The notes beneath the pieces were generated by a model. That model had not been told where the DNA came from. It made no database searches and saw nothing but the letters and a program-made list of their open reading frames with translations. The position numbers and the translations under genes are program-made. This document shows positions 61,646 through 64,000 of a DNA stretch of 64,000 bases, one piece after another (within the stretch, counting starts at the first letter, position 1; the number at the start of each line of letters is the position of its first letter). The stretch is from an uncultured Alphaproteobacteria bacterium (lineage in GTDB: Bacteria > Pseudomonadota > Alphaproteobacteria > UBA2966), in the NCBI GenBank assembly GCA_958295725.1, contig OY282368.1, positions 3,134,365 through 3,198,364 on the forward strand, read 5' to 3'.

Positions 61646-62829
61646 GAAGCCCCGTGCGCGGCGTCATGGCGTGTCTCGGCGGCACGAACGACGGCTCGGT
61701 CGATAATGCCGCTGGCCGTGATCAGGGACCGTTCGTCCCGAACGAACTTCCGTCCCCGGCGCCCCATGTCCCGTCGTCGGACGGGATCGTCCAAGAGACC
61801 GCGGACGGCCTTGGCAAGGGTGTCGCAATCGTTCTCATCGACGAGGATACCCGTTTCGCCGCCACGGATGACCTCGCGGACGCCTCCGGCGTCACCGGCG
61901 ACCGTCGGCAATCCCGCCGCCTGCGCCTCGAGGAACGTCATTCCGTAGGCTTCGTTGACGCCAGGCCAGACAAGGACGTCGCACGCCGCATAGACATGCC
62001 GCAATCCGGGTGCCGCGAGTTCGCCCAACCAAGCGACGCGTCCGCCCCGACCGGTCGAACCAAAGCAGGAGAATTCGGCCCTCACGTCCGCGCGGGCGGC
62101 GCCGTCACCCACGATGACGAGCTGCCAGTCGTCTCCTGGCAGCATCGCCAAGGCGCGCGACAGCAGGCGATAGGATTGGAGTTTGTCCCCCTGCCGCATC
62201 ATCGCGACGGCCAGGAGCCAGCTCTTGGCACCATCGAGAGCGTGCCGCTCGACGAGAGCGGCCCGGCGAGAGTCCCGATCCGCATCGCCGGACACACCGT
62301 CGGCGTCCGCCGCGGGATCGAGGAACGGCGGCAGACGGAGCAACTCGGCCCCCGCGCGCAGCAGGGGCCGAATACAGGGAATGTCTCGTTCCGCGAGAGC
62401 CAGTACGGAGTCCGCCGCGCCGAGGGCGTTCGCCACCGCCTCGTGGCCCGACGCCCATGGCCCGTTCGCGCGTTTGGGCGCATAGCTCGCCTCGGCGATG
62501 ACGTACCCCAGTCCGAGTGCCCGCGACGCCCTGGGTCCGATCCAGTCGGGAGCCTTGTAGTACAGGTGATAGGTGAACCAGACTTCCGGTCTCCGGCTCT
62601 CGGAACGGGCCCGATAGTCGCGAACGATTCGATCCGCCTCGGCCTCGGCGATGTCTCGGACCGCGTCTTGCCGCGCGGGATTCCCATCGAAACTTCTGAA
62701 CGTCGATGCGACATCGACGGTATGCCCCGCGAACCGCAGAGCCGAGACGAGCTGGCGGGCCATTCGGCGATCGCCCGACGGCGCCGGATGGGTCGGCGCC
62801 TTCAGGGGTGCGTAAAACGCTATCCGCAA
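61642..62829 (-). CDS. Glycosyltransferase family 4
   Basis: A 395-residue GT4. MRIAFYAPLKAPTHPAPSGD starts it, with the short acceptor loop. The core has WLLAVAMMRQGDKLQSYRLL and DVLVWPGVNEAYGMTFLEAQ, which holds the EX7E motif (EAYGMTFLE). AAGLPTVAGDAGGVREVI follows. It overlaps both neighbouring genes by a few bases, so it is translated as part of a chain. Confidence 0.88.
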   Translation of the reverse strand: MRIAFYAPLKAPTHPAPSGDRRMARQLVSALRFAGHTVDVASTFRSFDGNPARQDAVRDIAEAEADRIVRDYRARSESRRPEVWFTYHLYYKAPDWIGPRASRALGLGYVIAEASYAPKRANGPWASGHEAVANALGAADSVLALAERDIPCIRPLLRAGAELLRLPPFLDPAADADGVSGDADRDSRRAALVERHALDGAKSWLLAVAMMRQGDKLQSYRLLSRALAMLPGDDWQLVIVGDGAARADVRAEFSCFGSTGRGGRVAWLGELAAPGLRHVYAACDVLVWPGVNEAYGMTFLEAQAAGLPTVAGDAGGVREVIRGGETGILVDENDCDTLAKAVRGLLDDPVRRRDMGRRGRKFVRDERSLITASGIIDRAVVRAAETRHDAAHGAS

Positions 62830-64000
62830 CGGGCGTTTTCCTCGTTCACGGGCGACAGCCCGAACAACGACGCGAGCCGCCCGATGTGTCCGGTCAGGGC
62901 GAATCGTTCATGGACACGCTCCAGCGCGGCGGCGCCCAACCGTTGGCGGCGCCGGGGGTCCCGTGCGAGGCCGGAGATGGCGCCGGCAAGCGCCGCGATA
63001 TCGCCGGGCTCGATCAGGACGCCGGTCGCTCCGTCGGAGATCAACTCGGCAATGCCCGGCAGGTTGCTGGAGATACAGGCGAGACCCTGGCTTTGCGCCT
63101 CGAGCAGGACGTTGGGGAGGCCGTCACGATCGCCGTCCCTGGCGACGACGCTGGGCAGGACGAACAGATCCGCCGATCCGTAGTGCTTGAGAACGACCTC
63201 TTGCGGTTGAGGGCCGAGCCATTGGATCCGATCAGCCAACCCCGACCGCGTCGCCTTGCTCTTCAGACGATCCAGGTGGGGACCGCCCCCGATATGCACG
63301 AATCGCCACGCGATATGCGTCGGCAACTGCGCGAGTGCCTCGACAAGCGTGTCGAGGCCTTTCTTTTCGACCGCTCGACAGACGGACACCAGAACGACCG
63401 GACGATCCGGATCCGAACCGTCCCGGTCCGAGGCACAGGATGGTGGAGGCGGAAATCGATCAAGGTCGAGACCATGATAGACGAGATGCAGGCGGCCCGG
63501 CGGCGCGAGATCCTGAAGGTGGCGGAATGCCGTCTCCGTACAGGCGACGGCCCAATCGCACCCGGCGAGCCTTTCCCGTTTCTCCCATGCCGGCGTCGTC
63601 CAGATGTCCTTGGCATGAGCGGAAAGACTCCAGCCCAATCCCGTCAATATCGAGGCGTAGCGGGCCACCGAGGCCGGGGTATGAAGAAAGTGCGCATGCA
63701 ACCGGCTTACCCGGGGCGGAAGCTCGTGCGCCAGGACGACAGCCTGGCCGAACCGGCGGATCCTGTTCGGGGTCGGGTCACGAACGAAGTCCTTCCACCA
63801 AGTCGCGAGCGCGGCCCGGAACCGGCGGCGGCGCACGACCGCTGCGAGGGCGCGGAAGACCCGCGGCGACTCTCGATACAGATACTCCGGGAGATAGGTT
63901 ACGGGAGCGCCGATCTCGCGCTGAACCGGGTGCGTTGAAACGTCGGTGGGATACCGAAGGCTGACGATTTCGACGACGAGACCCAACCGTTCCAGGGAGA
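62820..64000 (-). CDS. Glycosyltransferase family 4, N-terminus outside window
   Basis: The frame is open to base 64000, and the residues before a possible TTG at 63986 (SLER) look like real coding sequence. The true start is therefore beyond the window. The visible 393 residues have EIVSLRYPTD, LHAHFLHTPASVARYASIL and SLSAHAKDIWTTP. VSVCRAVEKKGLDTLVEAL and PSVVARDGDRDGLPNVLLEA are the GT4 donor site. WcaK/WcaL-type colanic-acid enzymes share this style. Confidence 0.88.
   Translation of the reverse strand, partial: SLERLGLVVEIVSLRYPTDVSTHPVQREIGAPVTYLPEYLYRESPRVFRALAAVVRRRRFRAALATWWKDFVRDPTPNRIRRFGQAVVLAHELPPRVSRLHAHFLHTPASVARYASILTGLGWSLSAHAKDIWTTPAWEKRERLAGCDWAVACTETAFRHLQDLAPPGRLHLVYHGLDLDRFPPPPSCASDRDGSDPDRPVVLVSVCRAVEKKGLDTLVEALAQLPTHIAWRFVHIGGGPHLDRLKSKATRSGLADRIQWLGPQPQEVVLKHYGSADLFVLPSVVARDGDRDGLPNVLLEAQSQGLACISSNLPGIAELISDGATGVLIEPGDIAALAGAISGLARDPRRRQRLGAAALERVHERFALTGHIGRLASLFGLSPVNEENARCG

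Noticed and set aside
1..64000. CRISPR array, rRNA operon or phage structural genes
   Set aside because: No regularly spaced direct repeats, no rRNA-like sequence and no capsid or tail genes were found. The only prophage-like pieces are the integrase and toxin fragments.

Overview
The window is high-GC DNA from a proteobacterium, most likely an alphaproteobacterium. This is inferred from the overall gene style, the OmpR-type regulator, the extended RibA, the initiator-tRNA 3' half and the IS complement. No rRNA gene or complete tRNA gene is present to prove the taxon. About half of the window is a cell-surface carbohydrate region that is being broken up by insertion sequences. The other half is compact and intact.

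Region 1 (1-13.9 kb): the C-terminal part of an asparagine synthetase B, a flippase-type ABC transporter whose last codons are supplied by an IS, an IS481-like element (transposase with one nonsense codon), and a chain of overlapping plus-strand genes. The chain holds a methyltransferase, three GT4 and two GT2 glycosyltransferases, a broken methyltransferase and a polytopic membrane protein. A minus-strand methyltransferase follows. A 50-bp deletion relic of a second membrane-protein gene sits next to IS481-like copy 2.

Region 2 (13.9-18.6 kb): IS481-like copy 2 runs into a frameshifted RidA gene. After it come four adjacent genes for GDP-D-glycero-D-manno-heptose: a nucleotidyltransferase, a GHMP kinase, a HAD phosphatase and a sedoheptulose-7-phosphate isomerase.

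Region 3 (18.6-33 kb): polyphosphate:AMP phosphotransferase and galE are intact. A MraY/WecA-type sugar-phosphate transferase and an SDR reductase are pseudogenes, and an IS5-like element sits in the SDR. An ArnT-like membrane glycosyltransferase with AT-rich stretches and an FAD oxidoreductase come next. A nested IS pile follows: an IS5-like element inside another IS5-family element inside an IS481-like end, then a broken IS5-like copy carrying an IS630 relic and an intact IS427-type element.

Region 4 (32.9-39 kb): a flippase-like membrane protein and a DPM1/GtrB-type GT2 are intact. They are followed by a decayed island of fragments: HigB-like toxin, tyrosine integrase, the 3' half of an initiator-type tRNA plus its terminator, a MoxR ATPase, a Calx-beta surface protein and a HigA-like antitoxin. 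A perfect 29-bp inverted repeat lies at 35964 and 38933.

Region 5 (39-52.5 kb): a hydantoinase/oxoprolinase-like protein without its usual partner, a class III aminotransferase, an OMP-decarboxylase-like protein, a sulfotransferase and an APS kinase (together a possible sulfation module). Housekeeping genes follow: ThiE-like, YggS, L,D-transpeptidase, RibA, response regulator, metallo-hydrolase, methyltransferase and class III nucleotide cyclase.

Region 6 (52.5-64 kb): ten tightly packed minus-strand genes. They encode two GT4 enzymes, a histidine phosphatase, a MurG-like glycosyltransferase, a polysaccharide deacetylase, a small membrane protein, and a complete peptide/nickel-type ABC importer with its two ATPases fused.

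Taken together, the window seems to make, modify (methylate, sulfate, add heptose) and move a surface glycan, in a genome with active IS-driven decay such as that of a host-restricted or recently bottlenecked bacterium. That lifestyle statement is inference.
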